Below, in pieces: positions 43,761-53,097 of a stretch of 64,000 bases of DNA. Under the pieces are notes generated by a model. The model was not told the DNA's origin. It saw only the letters and a program-made list of their open reading frames with translations, and did no database searches. The DNA lies in the NCBI RefSeq assembly GCF_923079645.1, contig NZ_CAKLPY010000002.1:124001-188000 (forward strand), given 5' to 3'. The translations under genes were made by a program, and so were the position numbers. The first letter of the stretch is position 1; every line of letters starts with the position of its first letter. Source of the DNA: Emticicia aquatica (GTDB lineage Bacteria > Bacteroidota > Bacteroidia > Cytophagales > Spirosomataceae).

Positions 43761-45095
43761 CTACCGATTTATTTTCACTTTAAGCTTAGTAATGGTTTGA
43801 CTAATAAAGGTTTGGCTATATTCAATCATTTCGTTATGCACATGATTTCCTATTAAAACACCTGTTTTTTTAAGCATCCACCAGCCTAGTGCCGCACCTG
43901 TCAATGCATTGATAACGGTTGCAAATGCTACCCAAACTAAATCATGTGTTAAGTAAATGGCCAAAATATCAGCAACGATATTGATGATTGCCATTATTAA
44001 TACTTTATAAAAATTTTTATCAGGTTTCTGAAGAGCGTCTAAACCAATACCCGTCATGCGATTGATTGGCAATAAAAGCCCAAATAAAATAAATACTCTA
44101 AAAATCGGTGTTGTGTCTGCATATTGTTTTCCGCCAATTAATAAAACCAAATAAGGTGCTAAAATAAAGGCAAATAACAAACCTGGAATATATAATAAAT
44201 ATGACCACGAAAGGTACTGTACCATTGTTTTTTTGAAACCCGAAGGGTTATTTTCATTATGTTTCGCTGCTAATTGCGGAAATGCAGTCGTACTCAAACT
44301 TCGCAGCGGAATCTCGAAGAGTTCGGTTAATTTCATAGGAATTGCATATTGAGCTACCGAAGTAGGTCCCATCACGCTACCAATCAGAAACGTATCTGCA
44401 CTTTTTAAGACATTGGTTGTGGCCAAAGTTGCCAATGTATATTTTATCAAGTTATACAATGATTTTACTTCGGTCATTGTCTTGAATTTTATCTGTAAAG
44501 GATGCGTTTTTCTAGCAATTAATACATAAACCAACAATGCTACATTGAAAAGCAAATGTACCGTTGCAAATTCTTCCAAGCTACCTTCGCTGAAAAAAGC
44601 ATAAAACGCAATAATTAGACCATTGGCACTTTGCGTGATTCGTAGTAAAAGCAGAAAACTCAAATCTTGCTTGGCCACAGCTTCGGCTTCCGCAATATGT
44701 AAAGGCAGGGTAACAATACCCAAAATGGCATACCAACCACAAAAAATCTGAATACCTGGTTGTTTAGAAAAAACACCCGAGAAAAAAAGAATAACCAAGA
44801 CAATAGAAATACTCAATGAAATCAGTCCACCGAGCCAATAAGCACTACCAATAATAGTTTTTTGCAAATCTTTATCATCAGTTGAAGCACGCATCACCAA
44901 AGCCGACTGCAATCCACCTGATTTTATCATTTCGAACAAAATAACTGCCGTTGTATAGACAATATATTCGCCCAAAACAACTGGTCGAGTTACTCGAACA
45001 AGTAACATAAATGAACCTAAACCAATGATTGCAGGTAGAAGTTGACTAGCAAATGCTAATCCTTGAATGGCAGCTTGACTCTTATTTTTATTCAT
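43761..45095 (-). CDS. Wzx-type polysaccharide flippase
   Basis: 444 residues from the ATG at 45095, which leaves 4 bp after the chain-length gene; the open frame starts further upstream and would overlap it. There are about 12 membrane segments and the MOP-superfamily pattern of alternating hydrophobic blocks (GSFMLLVRVTRPVVLGEYIV, TFLIGSVMGPTSVAQYAIP, FILFGLLLPINRMTGIGLDA). It should flip the lipid-linked repeat unit to the periplasmic leaflet. Immediately after it comes the polymerase gene. It completes the initiation, assembly, flipping and polymerisation set. Confidence 0.9.
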   Translation of the reverse strand: MNKNKSQAAIQGLAFASQLLPAIIGLGSFMLLVRVTRPVVLGEYIVYTTAVILFEMIKSGGLQSALVMRASTDDKDLQKTIIGSAYWLGGLISLSISIVLVILFFSGVFSKQPGIQIFCGWYAILGIVTLPLHIAEAEAVAKQDLSFLLLLRITQSANGLIIAFYAFFSEGSLEEFATVHLLFNVALLVYVLIARKTHPLQIKFKTMTEVKSLYNLIKYTLATLATTNVLKSADTFLIGSVMGPTSVAQYAIPMKLTELFEIPLRSLSTTAFPQLAAKHNENNPSGFKKTMVQYLSWSYLLYIPGLLFAFILAPYLVLLIGGKQYADTTPIFRVFILFGLLLPINRMTGIGLDALQKPDKNFYKVLIMAIINIVADILAIYLTHDLVWVAFATVINALTGAALGWWMLKKTGVLIGNHVHNEMIEYSQTFISQTITKLKVKINR

Positions 45096-45099
45096 CGAA

Positions 45100-47283
45100 T
45101 TATCGGATTTTCTTTCTATTTCCAAATTCAAATTTTGCCAATCTTTTCAAAATTGTTCTTACAAAAGTTCGGCTTTTTGGCACTTCACCGATGTATTCCT
45201 CAGCAAAATCCGTATCTACTCCATTTAAGATAAAATATGGTTTATTTCCTGTTGTTTTGGCAAAAATTGATAGTAATTCTTTGTCAACCCTACTCCAAAC
45301 TCGATTGGCTCTACAAAGCAAAATAGCATAATTGAGTTGCGGAAATAACCCTGGTTTGAGTACCACATCATCCAAAGATGGAAACTCCATCAACACAAAA
45401 TCTTTGGCTTCAGACAATCTTTTATCTCTCTCAATCAATTGTTTATCCAAATTAATTGGCATCGAAAGGCCTATTAGTTTATTATTTGGCTCATTGATTG
45501 TCAAAGGCATATAAGTTGTAGTTTCTGTGGTTGTATTATCAAGCAGCAATTGCTTTTCAACCCGATAGCTGAGATTAGTTAATTCTCGTTCTAGCAAATT
45601 GATAATGGTTGTTTTTCCTTCTCCTTTCTGAACGCTAATTACACCAATTACAACAGGTTTGTCTTTACTATCAATTGTTCCTAAAAACTGTTGCAGTAGT
45701 CGCAAATTAGCTTTTTTGATAAAACTAGGATTTTGGTTCAACAATGGGTAAATACCCATGAGCTGTGCATCAACGGTTTTTCTAGCTCGCAGTGGTTCAA
45801 GTAAAGTCTTGTTAATCAGTGCATTAGCTAAAATAACACCCAAGACCAAAACAAAACCTACTAAAAACCCAACAATCACTAATACGATTCTTTTTGACGT
45901 ATTTGGTTTTAAAGGCAAATAAGGAGCATCAACAATTTTTAGTTTTGAGGTGAGCTCCGTATTTTGTTGCGTCAATCGAGCTACACTCAACCCATGCAAA
46001 AGTTCCAAATATTCTTGTTCTGATACACCAATTTCACGTTCAATTTTCTTCAACATGGCTCCGAGTGGAGCAAATTTTCGGTATTCTTCCTCAAACTCTT
46101 TCTTGCGTTTATCCATAACGGTCAACTTTGCTTTACTTTGTTCATAAGCAAGCGTAGTTTTCAGCCATTCATCTAATACATTTTTGGTTGGAATTCCGTT
46201 TGGCGTATTACTTTCCGTATATAATTTATCAATTGTTACTTTTAAACTACTCTCCGTACGAGCAGCCAAACTTTTCAAACTATCTATTTGTTTTTTGTTG
46301 CTTCCGTCAGTATTGACCATTTCACCCAAAGCAATCCTATTGTAGATATTTGAAAGCTTTTCTCTTTCTTTTACTATATCTTCATTATAAAAAGTTTGGT
46401 TTACTCTTCCCTTTATATTGTCGTTAACCTTCTCTAATGAAGATTTTGACGACATTTTATCCATCTCTAAATTATGATTCAACGCATATAAATCTTCTCG
46501 TTCACCCGCCACTGCCTTTGTTTGCTCATAATAGTTAATGATGTCATTATTTTTATTGAAATCCAAAAAGTTCTTTTCAGATGAATCAAGTTTTGAATAC
46601 GCTTTTTTAGCTTCATTTTCAAAATAGCTTACAACCGACCCAGTTTGACCTTCTCTTAATTGACGGTTTTTGTTCATAAATGACTCCTCCAAAAGTTCCA
46701 ACGTACGTTTACAAATAAATGGGTCGTTGGTTTCGTAAGTAATCTTAATCAAATCACTATTACTAATCCGATTGGCTTTGATACTTTTGTAAGCATCAAG
46801 CGAGTAAAATGGATTGCTAGAATAAATTATTTTATAAATTACATTACCCTCTTTTTTTTGCATATAATCAGCTACCGCCAAACGTGTTTCAGCCAATGTC
46901 GGTTTTAGTAACTCTTGCTTTATTTCATTTGGAATCAATTTTTGAAATTCATCATAAGCAGCCCAAGTCATTGCAGCGGGGTCATGTTTTTTCATGAAAA
47001 TGTGTTCAGCAATCAAGTTTACTGCAACATCTTGTTTGGTTTCTCTAGACTCAATCAAAGACAATAAGTTGTCAAACGCATTACTTGTTGTGTAGAAATC
47101 AGCTTTTATTGTTCCATTGAGACTGTAACCTGAAGCTAATCCTGTATAAATTGTTGATTCAGAAGCATATACTTTTTTTTCGTTTCGGGTAAAATAATAT
47201 ATCGTTGCTGCCAAAACCGTAGGGATTAGCAGCAGCCAAAGCAAGTTTTTAGAAATTAGTTTTAAAAAATGCAGGAAACTCAT
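45100..47283 (-). CDS. Wzc-like chain-length regulator with degenerate BY-kinase domain
   Basis: 727 residues. N- and C-terminal membrane segments (LLWLLLIPTVLAATIYYF and IVLVIVGFLVGFVLVLGVIL) enclose a long coiled-coil periplasmic domain, the polysaccharide co-polymerase layout. The C-terminal cytosolic domain keeps a Walker A GEGKTT (G554-T559). However, the Walker A' and B region is degenerate (LLLDNTTTE, FVLMEFPS), and no Tyr-rich tail is present, so tyrosine kinase activity is doubtful. It overlaps the upstream TolC-like gene by 4 bp (ATGA) and likely works with it in export. Confidence 0.9.
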   Translation of the reverse strand: MSFLHFLKLISKNLLWLLLIPTVLAATIYYFTRNEKKVYASESTIYTGLASGYSLNGTIKADFYTTSNAFDNLLSLIESRETKQDVAVNLIAEHIFMKKHDPAAMTWAAYDEFQKLIPNEIKQELLKPTLAETRLAVADYMQKKEGNVIYKIIYSSNPFYSLDAYKSIKANRISNSDLIKITYETNDPFICKRTLELLEESFMNKNRQLREGQTGSVVSYFENEAKKAYSKLDSSEKNFLDFNKNNDIINYYEQTKAVAGEREDLYALNHNLEMDKMSSKSSLEKVNDNIKGRVNQTFYNEDIVKEREKLSNIYNRIALGEMVNTDGSNKKQIDSLKSLAARTESSLKVTIDKLYTESNTPNGIPTKNVLDEWLKTTLAYEQSKAKLTVMDKRKKEFEEEYRKFAPLGAMLKKIEREIGVSEQEYLELLHGLSVARLTQQNTELTSKLKIVDAPYLPLKPNTSKRIVLVIVGFLVGFVLVLGVILANALINKTLLEPLRARKTVDAQLMGIYPLLNQNPSFIKKANLRLLQQFLGTIDSKDKPVVIGVISVQKGEGKTTIINLLERELTNLSYRVEKQLLLDNTTTETTTYMPLTINEPNNKLIGLSMPINLDKQLIERDKRLSEAKDFVLMEFPSLDDVVLKPGLFPQLNYAILLCRANRVWSRVDKELLSIFAKTTGNKPYFILNGVDTDFAEEYIGEVPKSRTFVRTILKRLAKFEFGNRKKIR

Positions 47284-48032
47284 TTTACTTGATTTAACAA
47301 AGTTGAAAAACTTACACCAGTATAGGCGTCAAGCTGCATTAAACTGGTTTGAAATCGATTGAGATTGGTTTCGTATTCTATCTTTGCTTTATTAAAAATA
47401 TCTAAGATTGTAGAATATTGGCCAACAGATAATTGCCCTTGCATAAATTCTTTCTCACCCAATTTAAAATTGATTTGAGCCGCTTGGCGGTTACTACTAC
47501 TTATCACCATTAATCGATGCGACAACTTTAATTCTTGATAATAGCGAATCACTTGCTGTTTTACGTACAAATTCGAGTTTTCTTTATCAAATTGAGCCAT
47601 TTCCAATTGGGATTGGGTTGATTTTAATAAATGTCTGCGATTAAGTATGAGCGATAATGGTAGTTGTAATCCAACCCCAATGTTATAAAATCCAGTCTGA
47701 ACTGTGGTGAAACTATTTGCGGCGTTAAATTCGGTTACAGCCGAATAATTTGTTCCGTAATGGTAACTTGAAAGAAATGAAAAACTACTAAAAATAGCAT
47801 TTCGACTGATGCGTTGATTGGCAGATGAATATTCAACATTAGCTGACATTCTTTTAACATCAGGCGAGAACTTTTGAGCTGAATTAATCAAAATTGGTAA
47901 AAGTTGGTCGTTAGCCAATGCTTTTATCAATAACGAATCAGTAGAAATCTTCTGGCTCATCGCATTATTGGAAAACAACCCTATGTTTATCCAAATAATA
48001 ATTTTGAAAATATTTTTTTTGCACCAAGTCAT
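47280..48032 (-). CDS. Half-length TolC-like outer-membrane protein
   Basis: 250 residues with an N-terminal hydrophobic leader (ending NAMSQ). The rest shows one OEP repeat: helix-strand pattern INSAQKFSPDVKRMSANVEYS, FYNIGVGLQLPLSL, KSTQSQLEMAQFDKENS and LGEKEFMQGQLSVGQYSTI. TolC proteins normally have two such repeats (~450 residues) and trimerise; this has one, about half the usual length. A hexamer of single-repeat units would rebuild the same barrel, or it may be a partial or divergent protein. Its stop overlaps the chain-length gene start (ATGA), so it is translationally coupled. A leading role in polysaccharide export is plausible. Confidence 0.7.
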   Translation of the reverse strand: MTWCKKNIFKIIIWINIGLFSNNAMSQKISTDSLLIKALANDQLLPILINSAQKFSPDVKRMSANVEYSSANQRISRNAIFSSFSFLSSYHYGTNYSAVTEFNAANSFTTVQTGFYNIGVGLQLPLSLILNRRHLLKSTQSQLEMAQFDKENSNLYVKQQVIRYYQELKLSHRLMVISSSNRQAAQINFKLGEKEFMQGQLSVGQYSTILDIFNKAKIEYETNLNRFQTSLMQLDAYTGVSFSTLLNQVK

Positions 48033-48077
48033 GGTCTAATATTTTTATGAGTTTTAGCTGAAAAGGTGTTTGTGGAT

Positions 48078-48115
48078 AGACTTGTTTTTATTCAAAAAAC
48101 AACAAAAACAAGTCT
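48078..48115. other. 12-bp inverted repeat between exopolysaccharide genes
   Basis: Arms AGACTTGTTTTT (48078-48089) and its complement (48104-48115), loop 14 nt. It lies between the GT4 gene stop and the TolC-like start. The U-tail is poor, so it may be an attenuator or simply a weak terminator. Confidence 0.4.
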
Positions 48116-48235
48116 AAAAAGCACAAAACAAACATTTTTCAGTTCCTAAATAGAAGAGTATCAAAAACTATGCCGTTTACAAAATTATTCTTTAGAAGAA
48201 AGGTAGAATTGTTTTTTAGATAAACTGCTGTATCA

Positions 48236-49360
48236 TTACTTTTTTTGGTAAATCTTCAGCATTTTTTCTGCAGTTTTTTCCCAAGTAAACATACTTGGAC
48301 GCAAATATCCCGACGATATTTTTTCTTTACGTAGTTCTTGGTTTTCGTATGCGGTTTTCATGGTAGTAGCAATTTCATCAACAGCGTATGGATTTACCAA
48401 AAAGGCAGCATCACCTGCTACTTCAGGCATGGCTGAAATATTAGAAGTAACAACGGGCGTTCCGAAAGCCATCGCTTCCAAAATCGGAAGTCCAAAACCT
48501 TCTCTCAGTGAAGGATATAAAAATACTTTTGCCTCTGAATACAGCGTTAGAAGCACATTTTCGCTCACAAAACCTGCAAAAACAAAGCGATTTAAAAAAG
48601 ATATTTTGCCAATTTCATTCAAAATTTCTTCAACAAACGATGATTTTAAACCAGTAATTACCAATTTCACTTTATCATCGGTGCTTGCAAAAGCTACAAA
48701 CGCTTTTACAGTATTATTAACATTTTTGCGAGGCTCAACATTACCAAGAAACAAGAAAAAATCATCGTCCAGATTCAGTTGTTTACGAACTTCATTAATA
48801 GTTTCTGGACTAGGTTTTACCCCAAATCGTCCGCTTACGCCATTATGAACAACCGTAATATCGTCGCTTGGCAAACCCAAAACCTTTACAATATTGGCCT
48901 TTTCAACCGCCGAAATCGTAACGACATGTTTACATTTACGGATGATTTTTGGCACAAGCCATTTTCGGTACATATTACCGAATTTTTGATAATTGGAAGA
49001 AGTATTTTTACCCTTTGATTGCTCCATAAAGATTACATCGTGAAGCGTCAAAACCAAGGGCATTGACAAAAACATCGGAGCGGTATTACTGGTGCAGTGC
49101 AAAACATCCACGCCATACTTTTTTGCGTAAATTGGCAACATAATTTGTTCCCAAAAAACATAGTTTTTGCCTGGCACTTCAATAATACGAAAATTACTGG
49201 TTTCACTCAAACAAGTGTTGTCTTCATCAGATTTTACGAAAATAAAATAATCATTTTCAGTATCAATTTTCTGTAAAGAGCGTATCAATTCTAAGGCAAC
49301 AATGTCCATACCATGCTTGTGCGGACGGAATAGTCGCTGGGCTTCAATGCCTATTTTCAT
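48236..49360 (-). CDS. GT4 glycosyltransferase
   Basis: 374 residues, GT-B fold. Signatures: N-terminal HKHGMDIVALELIRSL, then CKHVVTISAVEKANI, FLFLGNVEPRKNVNNTVKAF and the C-terminal SLREGFGLPILEAMAFGTPVVTSN (ExxxxGxP type, contains the E-x7-E motif). It should transfer a hexose from a nucleotide donor to the growing lipid-linked unit in the cytosol. It is the most upstream gene of the minus-strand block, 203 bp from the TolC-like gene, and a hairpin lies between. No membrane segment seen. Confidence 0.92.
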   Translation of the reverse strand: MKIGIEAQRLFRPHKHGMDIVALELIRSLQKIDTENDYFIFVKSDEDNTCLSETSNFRIIEVPGKNYVFWEQIMLPIYAKKYGVDVLHCTSNTAPMFLSMPLVLTLHDVIFMEQSKGKNTSSNYQKFGNMYRKWLVPKIIRKCKHVVTISAVEKANIVKVLGLPSDDITVVHNGVSGRFGVKPSPETINEVRKQLNLDDDFFLFLGNVEPRKNVNNTVKAFVAFASTDDKVKLVITGLKSSFVEEILNEIGKISFLNRFVFAGFVSENVLLTLYSEAKVFLYPSLREGFGLPILEAMAFGTPVVTSNISAMPEVAGDAAFLVNPYAVDEIATTMKTAYENQELRKEKISSGYLRPSMFTWEKTAEKMLKIYQKK

Positions 49361-49503
49361 TTTTAGAAGATTAAATTTAAAGCACGTAAAAAATGAGGAT
49401 TCACGAATATTGGCTCATGCCAAAACTTAAATACAAGCGTTTTTGTACTTTCAAATGATTTTTTTTAATTTATCATTCATCAAATATTTGCAAGTTTCTT
49501 TAC

Positions 49504-49869
49504 TTACAAAGCATTCAGACGCTTCAACTCGTCTTTGATGATAAGTTTGGCATGATTTATTTCGACTGCCAACGTATCATACTTTGCAACCAATGTATTC
49601 ACATCAGGATTTCCTTTGGCGTAAAGTTCTAAATCGTGCACTTTCGGATGCAAAAAACCTAACCCAACCATTGTGAAAGATGGCTTAATTTGATGCGTCA
49701 TATCGCTGACTTCTTTGAAATTACCGCTTTGTATTTTGCTCGGAATTCCTTCCCAAATCGGCATATTATCATCTATGAAAGACTCAAACATGATTTGGAC
49801 GATTGACAGGTCATCTCCATAAATTTCTTGAAGATATTCTGAATTTAGTAATGGATTGAAAGTAAACAT
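49504..49869 (-). CDS. Stand-alone HPt (histidine phosphotransfer) protein
   Basis: 121 residues, a four-helix HPt domain. The phospho-acceptor is His59 in MTHQIKPSFTMVG, closely matching the HPt of the 953-residue kinase (THKLKPTLGMVG). No receiver, kinase or output domain is attached. HPt proteins pass phosphate between a hybrid kinase receiver and a final response regulator. The neighbouring exopolysaccharide GT4 gene is on the same strand, ~143 bp downstream. Candidate partners are the HPt-less kinase at 27607-29133 and the receiver protein at 33450-33836. That linkage is inference. Confidence 0.88.
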   Translation of the reverse strand: MFTFNPLLNSEYLQEIYGDDLSIVQIMFESFIDDNMPIWEGIPSKIQSGNFKEVSDMTHQIKPSFTMVGLGFLHPKVHDLELYAKGNPDVNTLVAKYDTLAVEINHAKLIIKDELKRLNAL

Positions 49870-49951
49870 AAAGGTTGTATTTTTTCAGAAATAAGTTGCA
49901 AAAATTATACCACAAAATCATTTTTATGTAATAATTATCCTTGTAAATAAT

Positions 49952-49959
49952 TACATTTG
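49952..49959 (+). promoter_or_regulatory. Possible -7 box for the 50023 gene
   Basis: TACATTTG fits TAnnTTTG, about 64 bp before the ATG. No matching -33 TTTG at the expected spacing. Confidence 0.3.
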
Positions 49960-50022
49960 ACATTCAAAACTATATTAATTGTATTTTCTGATTTTTGGGT
50001 AAAAAACTAGACAAACAGCATT

Positions 50023-50697
50023 ATGAATAATTTTCCAACGTACATCAGCGTAACTTTTTTTTGTACAACAATTCTTACAATTTGGCTGTTTTGGAGAGCT
50101 ACCAACTATGCCAAAAGCGTTATTTTAGTTTTATTATTTTGGATAATTTTCCAATCACTCGTTGGCTTATCAGGTTTTTACGAAAACTTTAATGCCTTTC
50201 CTCCAAGATTTTTGCTGTTAATCGCTCCTCCTTTTTTATTTATAATTTTATTGTTTAATTTTTCTAAAGGGCAAAAATTTATTGATAATTTAAGTATTGA
50301 AAAGCTGACAATGCTACACATCGTGCGAATTCCTGTAGAAATTGTATTATTTTGGTTATTTCTCCAAAAAGCAATTCCTCAACTTATGACTTTTGAAGGA
50401 AGAAATTTTGATATTTTAGCAGGAATTTCCGCTCCGATCATCTATTATTTTGTATTTATTAAGCAGTCTTTCAATCAAAAAGTTCTTTTATTGTGGAATA
50501 GCATTTGCCTGATTTTATTGGCTAATATTGTCATTAATGCCTTACTTTCAGCACCATTACCATTTCAACAATTTGCGTTTGAACAACCAAATATGGCTAT
50601 TATATATTTCCCGTTCAATCTTTTACCAAGTGTTGTTGTTCCTTTGGTTTTATTGGCACATTTGGCGGCTATTAGGCAAATTATTTCAAAAAAATGA
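50023..50697 (+). CDS. Polytopic membrane protein of unknown function
   Basis: 224 residues with about seven hydrophobic segments, starting at YISVTFFCTTILTIWLFW and ending FNLLPSVVVPLVLLAHLAAI. No conserved catalytic motif or family signature is recognised. A single-gene unit, transcribed away from the HPt gene and ending 5 bp before the stop of the convergent phosphatase gene. The segment pattern resembles generic small integral membrane proteins. Function unknown. Confidence 0.75.
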   Translation: MNNFPTYISVTFFCTTILTIWLFWRATNYAKSVILVLLFWIIFQSLVGLSGFYENFNAFPPRFLLLIAPPFLFIILLFNFSKGQKFIDNLSIEKLTMLHIVRIPVEIVLFWLFLQKAIPQLMTFEGRNFDILAGISAPIIYYFVFIKQSFNQKVLLLWNSICLILLANIVINALLSAPLPFQQFAFEQPNMAIIYFPFNLLPSVVVPLVLLAHLAAIRQIISKK

Positions 50698-50702
50698 AAT
50701 GC

Positions 50703-52982
50703 TCATCGCTCTTTCGGGGGAGATTTTTCTATTAAAACTTGACGGGTATTTGCATTTGAACAGCCATTGATGGAAGCACTGAAAGTTACTCCATTCTGTG
50801 CTTGAAATCCAGGTAATAAGATTACTTGGTTTGCAGCATTATAAGTTACATTAGCTCCAGAATTAATCAAATTATTTCCTGAAATAGTTTGACCAGCTTC
50901 ATATTTCAAGAATGAATTTGAGCTAACGGGTGCGGTTAAGTCCAATGATGGTTGGCAGTTTGGATTGGATATTTGAATCAAAAAAGTGTCTGCTAAGCAT
51001 TGATTATTATCTTTAACAATATATTGGGTATTATTGATGGGAGAAACAACCAAACTTCGACTCGTAACATTGGTGTTTTGCCAACCGTAATTGCCATTCC
51101 ATGAAGCGGTTAGGGTAATATTATTCAAATTTGTTTCTTGCGTAATTGTCTGTTTTACATTTACATCTTTCATAATCGTAAATTTATCTCTAATTACTCC
51201 ATCATCGGCAATCCATTTGGCGTCCAAACGATTCCCTTCCACTACCAAATACAAAGAGCCTCCATTTGTTGTATTTGAGTAATACATCGCGTTGTGCGGA
51301 TACGCCGCTTGAGTGGTTGTTGCCCAACCCGCCGAACCTGCCACTACATATAAAATACCTGTGTTTGGTAAATCTGATGTTTTAATATAAGGACAAGAAT
51401 CTGTCGAGCCATCGTATTGACCGCTTGAAGTAGTAGGATTATGCAATGTAACATCGAAAGTGGGTTCTAAACCTGTATGACCTTTCATGAGGCGTGAACG
51501 CTCATAATTATGGCTATGACCACAAAGCACTAAATCAACTTTGTATTGATCTAAAATTGGAACTACATTTTGGCGAATAAATTTTAACTCACTTTCAGTA
51601 TCCGAATTATGGCTTCCCATTGTGTACGGAGGATGATGCCAATACAAAACTGTCCATTTTTGAGTATTAGCTGCCAAATCAGCTTTCAACCAAGTGATTT
51701 GAGGACTGGCGGCATCATATATTCGATAATTATTGGCTGTTTCAAGACCGTAAGAATCCAAACTTACAAAATGAATATTGGCATAATTATAGGAATAGTA
51801 CTCTTTGTGACCAGACGGAACTCCCCCAACTTCGCCATTACTCGGCAAACTAAAGTTGCTGTAATAAGGCATAATATGGTCTGTTCTGGCTGTTCCAGTA
51901 GCTCCATAATCGTGGTTGCCAGGCGTTGGAAAAAGTACCGTTTGTTTCATGATTCTGTCGTTTTGATATGGTTCAAAAAACTTAGTCTGATACTCGGCAT
52001 CATAGCCAAAACTGTAAGCATTATCCCCCAAAATCAACCATAAATCAATATATTGACTCCCAACATAATCAAGAAATTTGTTTTTAACGGCCACTTGAGT
52101 AGCAGTTCCTGTACCACAATCACCTGTTACCCAAACACGGGTTTTCTTTTCAGTACCAATCGTTGGGGCAGTGATAAAATAATTAATATCTGTTCCTTGC
52201 AAAACCTCTGTAGTTGAGCCAATATTATAATAATATTGTGTATTAGACTCAAAGTTTATAAGATTTACTATATGCTCAGTTGTTAGCGTTTCGTCTATTA
52301 CACTATTATTTAAGCTACCTACATTTGTGCCATAATTTACTTTTGTTGACGAAGCAATATTTGTTCGCCAACGAATCTGCATACTACTTGATGTTCCCAT
52401 TTGCAAATATGGCCCTCGACTAATACTTAAACTAGGGCCAAGTAATTCACAATCAAATGAAATATCCGTACTTGTCAAGCTATTTTGGTGAATTTCGACG
52501 GCAATAACATTATTTCCTACTTGCAAATTCGAACCTAAAATAGTTGTTTCGAGCCAAGTATTTCCATCATCCGTGGCATTAGAGCCGAATGTTTGGTAAG
52601 TTTGATTAGCAGTAATATTATTTCGATAAACCTCATTTCCATTAATATATACAACAACGCCATCATCTCGTTTTATTCGCAGCGTATAATTTGAGTATAA
52701 TGATGTTATTGAAAAGTTTTTCCGAAAATAAGTAGTTGTAAATTTATTATTTGCATCACCGCCAAAACCAACAATAGTGGCTTCGTCACCATCTCCGTAG
52801 CCTAATTGTGTTGAGCCTGAAGCCCAAGTTGCATCTTCAAAAGCTACTGCTCGCCATGCAGTACCTTGGTCAGAGCCATTATCGAGGTATTTCCAGTTTT
52901 GTCCGCTCAAAATCACTTGTGTTTGGGCAAAAACTGTTGATGCCAACAAATAGATAAAAATTGTAAAAATCCTTGAAGTCAT
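50703..52982 (-). CDS. Secreted purple-acid-phosphatase-like metallophosphoesterase with 3-coathanger-stack-like C-terminus
   Basis: 759 residues with a signal peptide (FTIFIYLLASTVFAQ). Residues ~20-180 are a beta-sandwich with NGSDQGTAWRAVAF and LRIKRDDGVVVYINGNEVY. Residues ~180-270 are a fibronectin-like PAP N-terminal domain. The catalytic domain has all metal blocks: VTGDCGTGT, LGDNAYSFGY, GNHDYGATG, WHHPPYTMG and CGHSHNYERS. The C-terminus (after ~residue 660) ends with strands GQTISGNNLINSGANVTY and VILLPGFQAQNGVTFSA, resembling the 3-coathanger stack domain used as an outer anchor in Bacteroidota. It hydrolyses phosphate esters, probably outside the cell. No type 9 secretion CTD was recognised. 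Confidence 0.9.
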   Translation of the reverse strand: MTSRIFTIFIYLLASTVFAQTQVILSGQNWKYLDNGSDQGTAWRAVAFEDATWASGSTQLGYGDGDEATIVGFGGDANNKFTTTYFRKNFSITSLYSNYTLRIKRDDGVVVYINGNEVYRNNITANQTYQTFGSNATDDGNTWLETTILGSNLQVGNNVIAVEIHQNSLTSTDISFDCELLGPSLSISRGPYLQMGTSSSMQIRWRTNIASSTKVNYGTNVGSLNNSVIDETLTTEHIVNLINFESNTQYYYNIGSTTEVLQGTDINYFITAPTIGTEKKTRVWVTGDCGTGTATQVAVKNKFLDYVGSQYIDLWLILGDNAYSFGYDAEYQTKFFEPYQNDRIMKQTVLFPTPGNHDYGATGTARTDHIMPYYSNFSLPSNGEVGGVPSGHKEYYSYNYANIHFVSLDSYGLETANNYRIYDAASPQITWLKADLAANTQKWTVLYWHHPPYTMGSHNSDTESELKFIRQNVVPILDQYKVDLVLCGHSHNYERSRLMKGHTGLEPTFDVTLHNPTTSSGQYDGSTDSCPYIKTSDLPNTGILYVVAGSAGWATTTQAAYPHNAMYYSNTTNGGSLYLVVEGNRLDAKWIADDGVIRDKFTIMKDVNVKQTITQETNLNNITLTASWNGNYGWQNTNVTSRSLVVSPINNTQYIVKDNNQCLADTFLIQISNPNCQPSLDLTAPVSSNSFLKYEAGQTISGNNLINSGANVTYNAANQVILLPGFQAQNGVTFSASINGCSNANTRQVLIEKSPPKER

Positions 52983-53097
52983 TTCGATAAAACTTATAAC
53001 AGCTATTCATACAAAGTTTATGATATTCATCTTAAAAATCATATATATTTTTTAGTTTTTTACCAAAATATAAATAACTTCACAAAAAAAACTTCAC

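Noticed and set aside
43761..45131. Flippase start at 45131
   Set aside because: It overlaps the Wzc-like gene by 32 bp; the ATG at 45095 avoids this.
49408..49440. TTGGC-TCAT-GCCAA short hairpin upstream of the GT4 gene
   Set aside because: Only 5-bp arms and no U-tail; likely chance.
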